64,000 nt of DNA from HXMU1420-13 sp034669965 (GCA_034669965.1 JAXMOK010000001.1:248001-312000); one strand, 5' to 3'. Counted from the stretch's first letter, positions 55,117 through 64,000 are shown. Numbers and translations: made by a program. Notes: a model not told the origin generated them from the sequence alone.

Positions 55117-56130
55117 ATGCTTTTTCAAACATTCATTGCTCTGTCCTTTTCTATCCTCTTTTCCATTCTTAATGCCGACTATCGCGATGGTTCAACAGTT
55201 AATTCGATTATCGGCGATGAAAGCTTCCATCAAATTTTTAACCGTTTGCCTAATCAGTTTGATTCTGAAGAACTTCGTATTTCAACTCATCTCAAATATG
55301 TTCATCAATTATTAAGCACCGCTGACCTATCACACCTGAGTAATGAACAAACTAAAAAAAGGATTGAGGTTTTAAGCTATTTAGAGGAGTACATCAACAA
55401 GAGAGATTTCCCTACTAATGAATATACAGCAGAGTATCGAAGACCGAATTTTATTGATAGTAAAGGAGCTATTTGTGCAGTTGGCTACTTGGTAGAGCGC
55501 ACTGAGGGCGGGGAAGTAGCGGAATCTTTAAACGATTCATTTCAATTCGATTTCATCATGGACATGAATTCAAAAGTCCTAGAAAATTGGCTGAACACGT
55601 ATGGGTTATCAAAAATAGAAGCTGCAATCATACAACCAACTTATGGTGGATACATCACGCCCAGTACCAAAAAAGTAACAAGCAAAGAAATTGGATGGGA
55701 ATACGGTTTAATTTCAGCCGGATTTGCTACTTCTCAACTCTTACTAACCAACGCCATTTATTCTTCGAACACTGAACTTTCTTTAAATCAAAAGTATTGG
55801 TACTCCTTTGCTTCAACTACTTTAGGTTTAGCATCTATTTATACCGGCATCGAAGGGTATTGGTCGAGCGATCGGTATTATCAAGTAAAATCTAATCCGG
55901 ATGAAACTAATATTCCTAAGACAAATATTGATGAAAGAAATCCCAGAAAAAAAGCTCTTTCTGTGCTAAATATCAGCCTCGGAGTATTTTCAACCTTGTA
56001 TAATGGTCTGCATGCCTTTAAATATCAACACGAGAGAAAACGAGCTAAATACATGGTTTATGCGTCTACCCAGACTTTGCCCGGACGTAATAATTACTAT
56101 CCCACCTTAAACTTAAATTTGTCTTTCTGA
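55117..56130 (+). CDS. Exported protein of unknown function with FID..G..CAVGYL motif
   Basis: 337-aa protein with a signal peptide (about 1-20). An N-terminal helical region (about 30-120) ends in RRPNFIDSKGAICAVGYLVE, a motif I recognise from uncharacterised Bacteroidota proteins but cannot name. The C-terminal half contains two hydrophobic stretches (about 195-215 and 225-250) and ends in a beta-strand-like LNLNLSF, which suggests an envelope location. No catalytic site can be proposed. Confidence 0.55.
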   Translation: MLFQTFIALSFSILFSILNADYRDGSTVNSIIGDESFHQIFNRLPNQFDSEELRISTHLKYVHQLLSTADLSHLSNEQTKKRIEVLSYLEEYINKRDFPTNEYTAEYRRPNFIDSKGAICAVGYLVERTEGGEVAESLNDSFQFDFIMDMNSKVLENWLNTYGLSKIEAAIIQPTYGGYITPSTKKVTSKEIGWEYGLISAGFATSQLLLTNAIYSSNTELSLNQKYWYSFASTTLGLASIYTGIEGYWSSDRYYQVKSNPDETNIPKTNIDERNPRKKALSVLNISLGVFSTLYNGLHAFKYQHERKRAKYMVYASTQTLPGRNNYYPTLNLNLSF

Positions 56131-56197
56131 TTGATTGAAATATTCGTTTTGTAATATCCTTGTTAAGTGATAGTATTGTGCCGATAATAATTTCGGC

Positions 56198-56599
56198 ATG
56201 AGCATGAAAATTACATACGAATTATCCTCAACTTACGAGGAACTGGAACGCGTTGAGCATTTATTAAATGAGCTGCAGGAAAAGCTTGGCTTTGATGACG
56301 ATTTCTACGCTCGTTTGATGCTTACCGTAAGCGAAGCAGCCACCAATGCTGTTGTGCATGGTAATGAGCTTGACGCATCCAAAAAAGCAACAATCGTTGC
56401 CGAAGCAGACAATGAGGTTCTAACTATTACCACTACCGATGAAGGTTCGGGCTTTGTCCCTGAAGAAGTTCCAAATCCACTGGACGAAGAAAACCTGTTA
56501 AAAGCTTCGGGACGTGGTGTATTTCTGATGCAAGAATATGCCGATGAAACCGAATACCAAAATGATGGCCGGACACTGGTTCTGAAGTTTAAGCTTTAG
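56198..56599 (+). CDS. RsbW-like serine kinase/ATP-binding protein
   Basis: 133-aa GHKL ATPase of the RsbW/SpoIIAB HATPase_c_2 type. N-box EAATNAVVHGN, G1 DEGSGF and G2 GRGVFLMQ are visible. Such proteins bind and phosphorylate anti-anti-sigma factors. No partner antagonist or phosphatase gene is adjacent. Convergent with rluA-type gene, with a small terminator between. Confidence 0.9.
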   Translation: MSMKITYELSSTYEELERVEHLLNELQEKLGFDDDFYARLMLTVSEAATNAVVHGNELDASKKATIVAEADNEVLTITTTDEGSGFVPEEVPNPLDEENLLKASGRGVFLMQEYADETEYQNDGRTLVLKFKL

Positions 56600-56609
56600 T
56601 TAAGCTGAC

Positions 56610-56656
56610 TTGGTTTCTTTTTTAACCCTTACAGGGTTATAAGATCAAGAAACCAA
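56610..56656. terminator. Bidirectional hairpin between convergent genes
   Basis: TTGGTTTCTT pairs with AAGAAACCAA around a loop that itself contains the small palindrome AACCCTTACAGGGTT (56624-56638). Its right arm extends into the last codons of the pseudouridine synthase gene. Confidence 0.55.
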
Positions 56657-57355
56657 CTTTAGGAAATACTCAGGGATTTCGGTTTCGAAGGTCATCACTT
56701 CGTTGGTAACCGGATGTTTGATGCGAAGTGAGGCCGCATGCAAAGTTAGCCGCTTAATTCCCTTTTCTTTTCCACCATACATTTTATCGCCAACAACAGG
56801 GTGCCCCATTTCTGAAAAATGAACTCGGATCTGATTCTTACGCCCGGTGAGTAAGTTAATTTCAACCAAGCTATACTTTTCAGATTCCTTGATCACTTTG
56901 TATTCTGTCTTTGACAGCTTTCCTACTTCTCGATCTTTTGTGGAATATACCCGATGAATTTTGTTCTCGGTTAGATAAGAACTAATCACACCCTCCTTCT
57001 TATTCAACACACCATGAACCACTGTGTAGTATGTTTTCTTCGATTGTTTCCAATGATGTTGCAGATATTCTTTTACAGAATGCGATTTCGCAAACACCAT
57101 GATGCCGGAAGTATCCCTATCTAAACGATGAACAATAAATAGTTCATTTTTCGACTTTGAATTTCCCTTTTTTACGTAATCGGTTAGTAGAGCAAAAACC
57201 GTGTTCTCCGATTCTTTGGCATTGGCTACGGTAAGCAATCCATGAATCTTTTCGATCACTAAAATATCATAATCTTCATAAACCACATTGATTCCACGGG
57301 GATGAAATCGTTTTGGGGCAGGCTTAAATTTTTTTCGTTGATTCTTCATTGTCAA
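56645..57355 (-). CDS. RluA-family pseudouridine synthase
   Basis: 236-aa RNA pseudouridine synthase. The catalytic Asp is in VHRLDRDTSGIMVFAKS, with later LTGRKNQIRVHFSEMGHPVVGDKMYG as the second landmark. No S4 domain precedes the catalytic core, so it resembles RluA/TruC-type short enzymes; the target uridine is not predictable. A second ATG two codons into the frame (57349) is an alternative start. Confidence 0.92.
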   Translation of the reverse strand: MTMKNQRKKFKPAPKRFHPRGINVVYEDYDILVIEKIHGLLTVANAKESENTVFALLTDYVKKGNSKSKNELFIVHRLDRDTSGIMVFAKSHSVKEYLQHHWKQSKKTYYTVVHGVLNKKEGVISSYLTENKIHRVYSTKDREVGKLSKTEYKVIKESEKYSLVEINLLTGRKNQIRVHFSEMGHPVVGDKMYGGKEKGIKRLTLHAASLRIKHPVTNEVMTFETEIPEYFLKLVS

Positions 57356-57411
57356 GAGTAGCTAATAATTCCATTGAAAAGGGATCTATATTGGACTTCC
57401 TATTTAATAAT

Positions 57412-57443
57412 AACCCGTCAAGGTTTAGAACCCTTGACGGGTT
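57412..57443. repeat. 12-bp stem palindrome AACCCGTCAAGG
   Basis: AACCCGTCAAGG and its complement flank a short TTTAGAAC loop, between the DUF2490 gene and the pseudouridine synthase gene. No T-run follows on the minus strand. It shares an AACCC...GGGTT core with the smaller palindromes at 56624-56638 and 58349-58363. Confidence 0.6.
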
Positions 57444-57464
57444 AGAAAATGGATACACTAGACT

Positions 57465-58127
57465 CTACCTAGACAACGAATACTTGGTGTAAAACACCAA
57501 TAATTGCTTGGTGTCAGAGTCGGTAAATAGTTTTTGTAAGCGATGCTGTATACCAATTTCAAACCCAGCGTTACCTAATGGCATTGTCATTCCAACATAC
57601 ATTCGGTTTTCTCCGGATGTGTCATCAGAATTAAATGACGTATGAAATTCATCATAAACCTTTAGGGTCTTGGTTCCATCTGATAATGGTATTTTATGTT
57701 GTAGGCGGTATCGAATTCGATTTACATAACTGTTTGTTTTGAATCGCTGTTCGAGACGAATTCTATTCGACATCGCTAAGCCAAACATAGAATTCGAAAA
57801 TTCAATTTGTTCTAAAAACCGATGCTCATATTGATATCCGTCAACATATGGAGTAACGATTCGATATTTATAACCGCCACCGATTTTGAAATTCGGATTC
57901 CCTGAATAGGTTGCAACTAAGGCCGATTCAAAATACTTGAATGATGAATTTTGATCGATATTACTAACCGAGTGAAACGTATGGAAATTGGCACTTAGTT
58001 TAAGGTTATCCGTTTGATTCCAAGAATATGCAAATTCCGGTACGCCAATAATTTCCGGATCTTGTGCAAACAGTACTTGGGGTAATAACGTACATACTCC
58101 AAGCATGATTAATAAACGAAGCTTCAT
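57465..58127 (-). CDS. DUF2490 outer membrane protein
   Basis: 220-aa exported protein with a signal peptide (about 1-21). The mature part has the alternating-strand pattern of a small beta barrel (FKIGGGYKYR, SNRIRLEQRFKTNSYVNRIRYRL) with the NRIRLEQR and closing strands characteristic of DUF2490. Outer-membrane location is inferred; function unknown. Confidence 0.8.
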   Translation of the reverse strand: MKLRLLIMLGVCTLLPQVLFAQDPEIIGVPEFAYSWNQTDNLKLSANFHTFHSVSNIDQNSSFKYFESALVATYSGNPNFKIGGGYKYRIVTPYVDGYQYEHRFLEQIEFSNSMFGLAMSNRIRLEQRFKTNSYVNRIRYRLQHKIPLSDGTKTLKVYDEFHTSFNSDDTSGENRMYVGMTMPLGNAGFEIGIQHRLQKLFTDSDTKQLLVFYTKYSLSR

Positions 58128-58371
58128 CGATAAATGTCCCTATGTGAGATCTTCTACCAAGCCACCAACTGATCTTTTTGGTGTACTATCACTACCCGAC
58201 TTGGTATTAGAATTTTGTGTGCTGATTAATTAATGACAAGTTCGAACTATTTGTAATGAGTTAAAAGCCCTTCGAAATTTGTTAACCTTTTCGTAACCAT
58301 TTCTTAACGTTGATTGGAAAGGTGTTTCTCAATCCTCCTATATCATCTAACCCTTCTAGGGTTGTATAAAT

Positions 58372-58402
58372 AAAAAAAGCCGATTCGTTTTAACGAACCG
58401 GC
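58372..58402 (-). terminator. Terminator of trxA
   Basis: GCCG-N-TTCGTT stem (11 bp with one wobble) preceded on the plus strand by an A-run, which reads as a T-run on the minus strand, 24 bases after the thioredoxin stop codon. Confidence 0.85.
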
Positions 58403-58426
58403 CATGCAAATGGGAATTCTTTAGGC

Positions 58427-58753
58427 TCAGTTTAGCTGAGCATCTAATTGCTTTGAAAGCTGAGTTTTGGGAACTGCACCAATAATTTGGTCAACAACTT
58501 CACCATTTTTAAAAATAAGAAGTGCTGGGATCGAACGAATGCCGTATTTCACAGATACTTCAGGATTCGTATCAACATTCACTTTTCCGATCTTCGCTTT
58601 ACCGTCGTACTCGCCGGCCATTTCTTCAACAACGGGTCCGATCATGCGGCAAGGTCCGCACCACTCAGCCCAAAAGTCAACCAATACCGGCTGATCTGAA
58701 TTCAATACTTCTTGTTCAAAATTTCCATCAGTTAATTCAACTGTCTTCGACAT
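58427..58753 (-). CDS. trxA: Thioredoxin
   Basis: 108-aa classic thioredoxin: DFWAEWCGPCRMIGPVVEE active site (CGPC), the SVKYGIRSIPALLIF cis-proline segment and conserved Asp26-like residue in LVDFWAEW. Cytoplasmic thiol-disulfide reductant. Lies 134 bases after the DNA polymerase gene but has its own terminator and a leader, so it may be independently expressed. Confidence 0.97.
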   Translation of the reverse strand: MSKTVELTDGNFEQEVLNSDQPVLVDFWAEWCGPCRMIGPVVEEMAGEYDGKAKIGKVNVDTNPEVSVKYGIRSIPALLIFKNGEVVDQIIGAVPKTQLSKQLDAQLN

Positions 58754-58887
58754 AGTCTATTTACCTTTTATTTGTTTAATAAATACTTCTTTTAATTTCC
58801 GTCATAAATATGAGGATAAATTCTCACTCAATCACATTGGTATTCGTTATCAATTGCATTGCGTGAACTTATCGGCTTATTTTCAAA

Positions 58888-61800
58888 TCAACCGGTTAAA
58901 AAAAGCTCAACCGATTCTTCCCCAAGTACTTCCCGAAGCCCCGAGAGTAATTCGTCAGTTGGTTCTACCACAAAATTACGCAAGTTCATCTTAATAGGAC
59001 CGTTTGCTTCTTTACTCATCACATTCAGCTTCACCATGGTATTGCCTTTATTCAATTCGAACAAGGTTTCCATTTGGGTGAGATCGTTTGATGTAATGTG
59101 CTCGGTCTGGATGTTCAACTTCAATCGTAGCTTATCCTGAAACTTCTCACGCAGATTCTCGATTCGCTCCATATTATTCACGATCAAGCTATTTCCACGT
59201 TCGCGTTTCGAGTATTTCCCGGTGATATACACCACATTATCCACCTCGATAAGTGGCGCAAACTTATCAAACTCTTTGCTAAACACAGCCACTTCCATCG
59301 ACGAATGCAGATCTTCCACCATCAAAAACGCAATCGGACGACCTTTACGATCCACTGCCTGACGTTTAGAAGTAATAATGGCTATAAACCGAAGTTCCGA
59401 TTCATGCTGCAGCTGGTTAATGAAACCCTCACTAAGATTCTGTTTTCCAAATAACCGGATATCTTCCTTATATCTGTTTAGGGGATGTCCACTCAAATAA
59501 AACCCAATAAGTTCGCGCTCTTTGTTCAATCGCTCAATACTACTCCATTTCGGCACCGGTTTCAGCTTCGGTTCTTGTAGCACTCCTCCACTTCCAGCTC
59601 CACCAAATAAATTCCCTTGGTTTAAGCGAGCTTCTTCCTGCTTACGCTGAGCATAGGCCACAATGTCTTCGAGCCCCATTAACAACTCAGCGCGGTTATC
59701 ATTCAAATCATCGAAAGCACCGGCCTGGATTAAACTCTCCAACGTTTTTTTATTGCAGGTTCGTAAATCCACCCGCGACGCAAAATCGAACACGCTCATG
59801 AACTGTCCATTCTCTTCGCGTTCTTCAACAATATGCGCAATCGCACTTGAACCTACGCCTTTAATGGCGCTCATCCCATATTGCACGCGACCGTCTTTTG
59901 CCACAAACTTCCCACGCGCTGTGTTAATGTTCGGCGGATCAACCGGGATGCCCATTTTCTGGCATTCTTCGATAAACGACGCCACTTTTTTGATGTCGTT
60001 CATGTTGTGGCTCATCACCGCTGCCATATATTCGGCTGGGTAATTTGCTTTGAAATACATGGTGTGATAAGCAACCACCGAGTATGCCGCCGAGTGAGAT
60101 TTGTTAAAACCGTAGCTCGCAAACATCTCCATTTTTTCGAAAATGGCTTTTGCGGTGGCTTCATCAACACCATTATTTTTGGCGCCCTCCACAAATTTCG
60201 GCTTCTCTTTCTCCATTACTTCACGCTTCTTCTTTCCCATCGCACGTCGTAATAAATCCGCTTGTCCCAAGCTATACCCGGCCAATTTCTGCGCCACGTT
60301 CATGATCTGCTCCTGGTAGATCATAATTCCGTAGGTCGGCTCCAGGATATCCCGAATCAACTCGTGATCGTATTCGGCTTCTTCTTCGCCGTGTTTTCTG
60401 CGGATGTAATCGGGGATAAACTGCATCGGTCCGGGACGATACAACGCGTTCATCGCAATCAAATCGTTGATGTCGGTAGGTTTGAGCTCTTTCAGATACT
60501 TGCGCATCCCTTCACTCTCAAACTGGAACGTACCCAGCGTACCACCTTTTTGATACAACTTATAGGTTGTCTCGTCATTCAGCGGAATGTCATCGAGATC
60601 GTATTCTTTGCCGCGATTTTCTTTCACGTATCCGATGGCTGTTTTCAGGATCGAAAGGGTCTTCAATCCCAGGAAATCCATCTTCAGCATTCCTGCACTT
60701 TCGATTACACTTCCATCAAACTGAGTAACTGTTAGATCGGCGTCTTTGGCAGTGGTTACGGGGATGTACTCAGTCAGATCATCAGGAGCAATAATCACAC
60801 CCGCAGCATGAATTCCGGTATTTCGAACCGAGCCTTCCAACACATGAGCCATTTTCATCGTCTCGGCTTCGAGCCCTTCCCCGGCTTTGATGTCGCGTAA
60901 TTCTTTCACTTCCGAAAAAGCATCATCCAGCGAAGTACCCGGACGTTCAGGCACCAGTTTCGCCAATCGATCGGCATCTGATAACGGTAAATCGAGCACT
61001 CGGGCGACATCACGAACCGACGATCGAGCTGCCATCGAGCCAAAAGTGATGATATGCGCCACCTGATCTTTCCCGTATTTATCTACAACGTAATCGATCA
61101 CACGTCCACGTCCATCATCATCAAAATCGATATCGATATCCGGCATCGAAACCCGCTCCGGATTCAAAAATCGCTCGAAAAGGAGATCGTATTTCAGTGG
61201 ATCGATATTGGTGATTCCCGTGCAATAAGCCACTACTGAACCGGCCGCCGAACCACGTCCCGGCCCCACATACACGCCCATATCGCGTGCAGCGGCAATA
61301 AAATCCTGTACAATTAAAAAGTAACCGGGAAAGCCCATGTCTTTAATGATGCCCAGCTCCAACTCAATCCGATCACGCACTTCTTGGGTCATTTCGGGAT
61401 AACGAGGCTTTGCACCTTCGAAAGTTAGATGGCGAAGGAAATCATCTTCCGTCTCAAACTGCTCTGGTATTTCAAACTTGGGAAGAATCACATCCCGTGC
61501 GAGCTTCACCTCTTCAATCTTGTCTACAATCTCCTGCACATTTGCGATGGCTTCCGGCATCTCAGGAAAAAGATCGATCATCGCTTCGGTATCTTTAAAC
61601 CAGAACTCCTGATTTGGGAAGCCATATCGGAATTCACGTCCGCGACCGATAGGAGTACTTTTGAGCGTTCCGTCGTCGATACAAATCAAGGCGTCGTGGG
61701 CATCCGCATCTTTTTGATCGATATAAAAGGTGTTATTGGTGGCCACCAGTTTCACGCCGTATTTCTGCGAAAACTGCCGAAATACTTGATTTACCCGTTT

Positions 61801-63096
61801 CTCCTCGTCCAAGCCATGATTGATGACCTCCAGATAGAAGTCGTCGCCAAACATCTCCATCCACCATTTTAACTCTTCTTCGGCATACTCTTCGCCTTTG
61901 TTCAGAATCAAATCACCTAGCACCCCACGCGTGTTTCCACTCAAACAAATAATGTCGTCTTTGTGAGCTTTAATTACCTCTTTATCGATCCGAGGAAATT
62001 TGTAATAATACCCTTCGGTGAATCCCGTAGAACAGATTTTCGCGAGGTTTTTATATCCATTCTGATTTTTCGCCAGCATCACAATCTGCGAACGGTGATC
62101 CCGATGTTCACGCGTAAATTTCTTTTTATGGCGATCTTCAACCAAATACAACTCACAACCGATAATTGGCTTAATTCCGGCCGCGTAGGCTGCTGAAGTG
62201 AAGGAAAAAGCGCCATACATATTCCCCAAATCGGTAAGGGCCACGGCAGGCATGCCCATTTCTTTGGCGCGGGAAACCAATTCTTTTACCCCGGCGGTGG
62301 ATTGCAGCACCGAGAATTTCGAATGATTGTGAAGATGAGTGAACACCACATCTTCGGAGAGTTCAACGGCTGGTTCCGTCGTTAATTCACTATCGGAATC
62401 GGCCTCCGTAATTTCGTTCTCTTTTTTTTTCAGCCGTGATGGAGAAACCAGATCGATGTAATGATCTCGAACGAGGTAACTTTGTGCAGATTCATACAGG
62501 CGTGCATCCAATGGGAAATTTACTTGAATTACGCCCATTCGCACTAGTTCAAGAAAAGCGCGAGTAGTTGCTTCAACATCAGCTGCCGCATCGTGAGCAT
62601 CTTCAAAGCCTTGGTTAAAAATCTTGTGATGAAGCTCGCCCAAGGTTGGCCATTTAAATCCGCCTCGTCCGTTTGGGATACCTACAAACTTCGTCGACTC
62701 ATCTTTGGTGTCGATTTTCGGCTTGTCCATAATAGCCGATGGGATTCTCTTACGTAGGAATTCTGCGCCCATTACCGACTCATCGAAGCTTACGTTGTGC
62801 CCAATCAGGAAGTATGATTTGTCGATGTCTTTTCGGAAGATTTGGAGTACTTCTGCAAGATCATGTCCTTCTTTGTTGGCTCGCTCCGTCGAAATACCGT
62901 GAATTTTCTCTGAGTTAAACGGAATCGTAAAGCCTTCCGGCTTGATAATGTAATTACCGTGACCAACCAACTTCCCGGTGTGATCGTGCATTTGCCATGC
63001 AAGTTGCACCAATCGCGGCCAATTGTCTAAATCGGTGATGGGTGCGGAATAATCTCGTGGTAAACCGGTGGTTTCGGTATCAAAAATCAGGTACAT
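58888..63096 (-). CDS. dnaE: DNA polymerase III alpha subunit fused to DEDDh exonuclease
   Basis: 1402-aa replicative polymerase. Residues 1-190 form a DEDDh 3'-5' exonuclease (Asp6, Glu8, Asp105, His168, Asp173), normally the separate epsilon subunit. After a linker come the PHP domain (about 251-530, VFTHLHNHSKFS), the C-family polymerase core with GPGRGSAAGS (611-620) and catalytic aspartates in MPDIDIDFD (653/655), an internal clamp-binding motif QGNLFG (1160-1165) and an OB fold near 1235-1300. I believe such N-terminal fusions occur in some other Bacteroidota DnaE1 proteins. The polymerase may therefore not need a free DnaQ. Confidence 0.95.
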   Translation of the reverse strand: MYLIFDTETTGLPRDYSAPITDLDNWPRLVQLAWQMHDHTGKLVGHGNYIIKPEGFTIPFNSEKIHGISTERANKEGHDLAEVLQIFRKDIDKSYFLIGHNVSFDESVMGAEFLRKRIPSAIMDKPKIDTKDESTKFVGIPNGRGGFKWPTLGELHHKIFNQGFEDAHDAAADVEATTRAFLELVRMGVIQVNFPLDARLYESAQSYLVRDHYIDLVSPSRLKKKENEITEADSDSELTTEPAVELSEDVVFTHLHNHSKFSVLQSTAGVKELVSRAKEMGMPAVALTDLGNMYGAFSFTSAAYAAGIKPIIGCELYLVEDRHKKKFTREHRDHRSQIVMLAKNQNGYKNLAKICSTGFTEGYYYKFPRIDKEVIKAHKDDIICLSGNTRGVLGDLILNKGEEYAEEELKWWMEMFGDDFYLEVINHGLDEEKRVNQVFRQFSQKYGVKLVATNNTFYIDQKDADAHDALICIDDGTLKSTPIGRGREFRYGFPNQEFWFKDTEAMIDLFPEMPEAIANVQEIVDKIEEVKLARDVILPKFEIPEQFETEDDFLRHLTFEGAKPRYPEMTQEVRDRIELELGIIKDMGFPGYFLIVQDFIAAARDMGVYVGPGRGSAAGSVVAYCTGITNIDPLKYDLLFERFLNPERVSMPDIDIDFDDDGRGRVIDYVVDKYGKDQVAHIITFGSMAARSSVRDVARVLDLPLSDADRLAKLVPERPGTSLDDAFSEVKELRDIKAGEGLEAETMKMAHVLEGSVRNTGIHAAGVIIAPDDLTEYIPVTTAKDADLTVTQFDGSVIESAGMLKMDFLGLKTLSILKTAIGYVKENRGKEYDLDDIPLNDETTYKLYQKGGTLGTFQFESEGMRKYLKELKPTDINDLIAMNALYRPGPMQFIPDYIRRKHGEEEAEYDHELIRDILEPTYGIMIYQEQIMNVAQKLAGYSLGQADLLRRAMGKKKREVMEKEKPKFVEGAKNNGVDEATAKAIFEKMEMFASYGFNKSHSAAYSVVAYHTMYFKANYPAEYMAAVMSHNMNDIKKVASFIEECQKMGIPVDPPNINTARGKFVAKDGRVQYGMSAIKGVGSSAIAHIVEEREENGQFMSVFDFASRVDLRTCNKKTLESLIQAGAFDDLNDNRAELLMGLEDIVAYAQRKQEEARLNQGNLFGGAGSGGVLQEPKLKPVPKWSSIERLNKERELIGFYLSGHPLNRYKEDIRLFGKQNLSEGFINQLQHESELRFIAIITSKRQAVDRKGRPIAFLMVEDLHSSMEVAVFSKEFDKFAPLIEVDNVVYITGKYSKRERGNSLIVNNMERIENLREKFQDKLRLKLNIQTEHITSNDLTQMETLFELNKGNTMVKLNVMSKEANGPIKMNLRNFVVEPTDELLSGLREVLGEESVELFLTG

Positions 63097-63243
63097 ACAG
63101 GCTGGAACTTCGTGCGTGATCGACTTCTTTGCTAACTATTGAATATAGGATTTGGCGGAGCCGAATTCAGATGAAGTTTTCCACAATTCTAATAGATGAT
63201 TATAAAAATCTTTCACATATTTGATAGTAAGATTTAGAAAGGT

Positions 63244-63298
63244 ACCTCTCCATTGACAAGAGCCCATGGGGATCTTCTGAGAAGATAGATGGAGAGGT
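63244..63298. terminator. Hairpin between DUF3800 gene and dnaE leader
   Basis: ACCTCTCCAT and ATGGAGAGGT form a 10-bp stem around an interior with its own ATCTTC/GAAGAT hairpin, six bases after the stop codon of the DUF3800 gene. No T-run follows, so it is a terminator or a stability element. Confidence 0.5.
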
Positions 63299-63303
63299 CA
63301 TTT

Positions 63304-63966
63304 TTAATAATATTCATTCTTCCCAGTTTTGAATATTTCAAACTCGCTTTTCAAGCTTTTCTTGATTTGATCATATGATCGAGTATCAAATCTTTCCCAT
63401 TTTCTAAATATAGACCAGCTAACGTAATCAGTAATTTGTAAACACATATTTGATTTAGAGGAATGGTGCATTACTCTAAATTTTCCATGTGGGTTAATAT
63501 TCTGCTTTAAGATGCTTTTAATTTCTTTCTGAATTGCTTTCCGCTTACGCTGTAATGGTATTGTATCTGTTACAACTACAATTTCTTTATACTTATGACT
63601 TTCAATATTATCAAACACGTATCGAAGTAAATAACTAAGAATTCTTGGGTAGAAAGCTGTGTCAACTTGTAGTTTTGGGTGAGTCTTCCTCTTTTCGACA
63701 ATTATTGAATCTAATCTATAGTGAGAAAGATTATTTGAGATTACCCGGAATACTCTCTCTCTTACATGTTGTTTGTCCTCTGATGCATGAAAAAATTCAA
63801 TATCTAAACCATACTCAATTAAATCGTATTTCAAACTTATTAATTCTTCTAAACCTTTAAAAGGCCGTTCAATTGAAAGTGATGTTAGGATAAAATATTC
63901 TGTCCCGTTATTTGTGAAATCTAAATTCCCAGCCTCATCCAAAAATAAATATACCGACTTACTCAA
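63304..63966 (-). CDS. DUF3800 protein, RNase H-like fold
   Basis: 220-aa DUF3800 protein with the family signatures LFLDEAGN at the N-terminus, FHASED near the middle and QITDYVSW at the C-terminus, which carry the acidic residues of the predicted RNase H-like site. Such proteins are uncharacterised and often lie on mobile or defence-linked DNA. Base composition is clearly lower in GC than the adjacent dnaE gene, which may indicate recent acquisition. Its start is close to the window edge, so neighbours beyond are unknown. Confidence 0.85.
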   Translation of the reverse strand: MSKSVYLFLDEAGNLDFTNNGTEYFILTSLSIERPFKGLEELISLKYDLIEYGLDIEFFHASEDKQHVRERVFRVISNNLSHYRLDSIIVEKRKTHPKLQVDTAFYPRILSYLLRYVFDNIESHKYKEIVVVTDTIPLQRKRKAIQKEIKSILKQNINPHGKFRVMHHSSKSNMCLQITDYVSWSIFRKWERFDTRSYDQIKKSLKSEFEIFKTGKNEYY

Positions 63967-64000
63967 TTGAAGATTTTTTTATTGTTTGTCTGAAATAATT

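Noticed and set aside
59663..60735. Several long plus-strand frames antisense to dnaE
   Set aside because: They are shadows of a highly conserved coding region and have no start signals or recognisable domains.

Overview
The window is a gene-dense, AT-leaning (about 40% GC by eye) bacterial chromosome segment with almost no intergenic space. A SusC-type TonB receptor, a secreted protein ending in the NYPNPFNPST-type secretion tail (type IX-like), many DUF4412/DUF2490/YaiO envelope proteins, a DnaE fused to a proofreading exonuclease and a small-type PurL point to the Bacteroidota/Balneolota group, most likely a marine Balneolaceae-like organism. That placement is inference from gene content; no rRNA is present. 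I see no prophage, transposase, CRISPR array or rRNA operon.

Layout. 0-4.6 kb: SusC-like receptor, then a tandem duplication of an initiator tRNA gene, its terminator and a small GIY-YIG nuclease gene. 4.7-7.4 kb: ornithine and lysine aminotransferases. 7.4-11.8 kb: a convergent envelope module of a YaiO-type TPR/beta-barrel protein facing a tightly coupled response regulator, HEAT-repeat and GT2 operon, which looks like a synthase-dependent exopolysaccharide system. 11.8-15.9 kb: SDR, lipocalin-like protein, PurL, rhodanese. 16-19.7 kb: SafE/TauE-type membrane protein, HAD phosphatase, LemA-TPM-TPM cluster. 19.7-24.8 kb: methionine gamma-lyase-like enzyme with its Lrp regulator, and FadE-like acyl-CoA dehydrogenase with its TetR regulator. 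24.8-31.2 kb: secreted propeller protein, zero-gap redoxin-pdxH-trmB operon, radical SAM protein, amidohydrolase. 31.2-39.3 kb: TPR histidine kinase, NUDIX-pyrG pair, glycerophosphodiesterase, RlmB, NamZ-type muramidase, Ndk. 39.3-43.8 kb: an adenylate/guanylate cyclase with START-like and zinc-ribbon parts, methylglyoxal synthase and a DUF255 protein. 43.8-48.1 kb: SigK-like ECF sigma factor, RskA-like anti-sigma factor and a secreted five-CHRD-repeat protein. 48.1-58.8 kb: MnmA, a secreted glycoside hydrolase, DsrE-like and HNH proteins, a PiT-like permease, RsbW-like ATPase, RluA, DUF2490 and thioredoxin. 58.9-63.1 kb: exonuclease-DnaE fusion. 63.3-64 kb: a DUF3800 gene of distinctly lower GC.

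The most interesting items are: (i) one bipartite promoter-like motif with identical 11-base spacing in front of both the ECF sigma gene and the CHRD gene, which defines a small self-regulated regulon; (ii) the tRNA-fMet/GIY-YIG duplication, in which one copy keeps a good tRNA and a broken nuclease while the other keeps a good nuclease and a tRNA wrecked by palindromic insertions; and (iii) the response regulator-HEAT-GT2/YaiO module. All product names come from motif and family recognition by reading; no database search was run.
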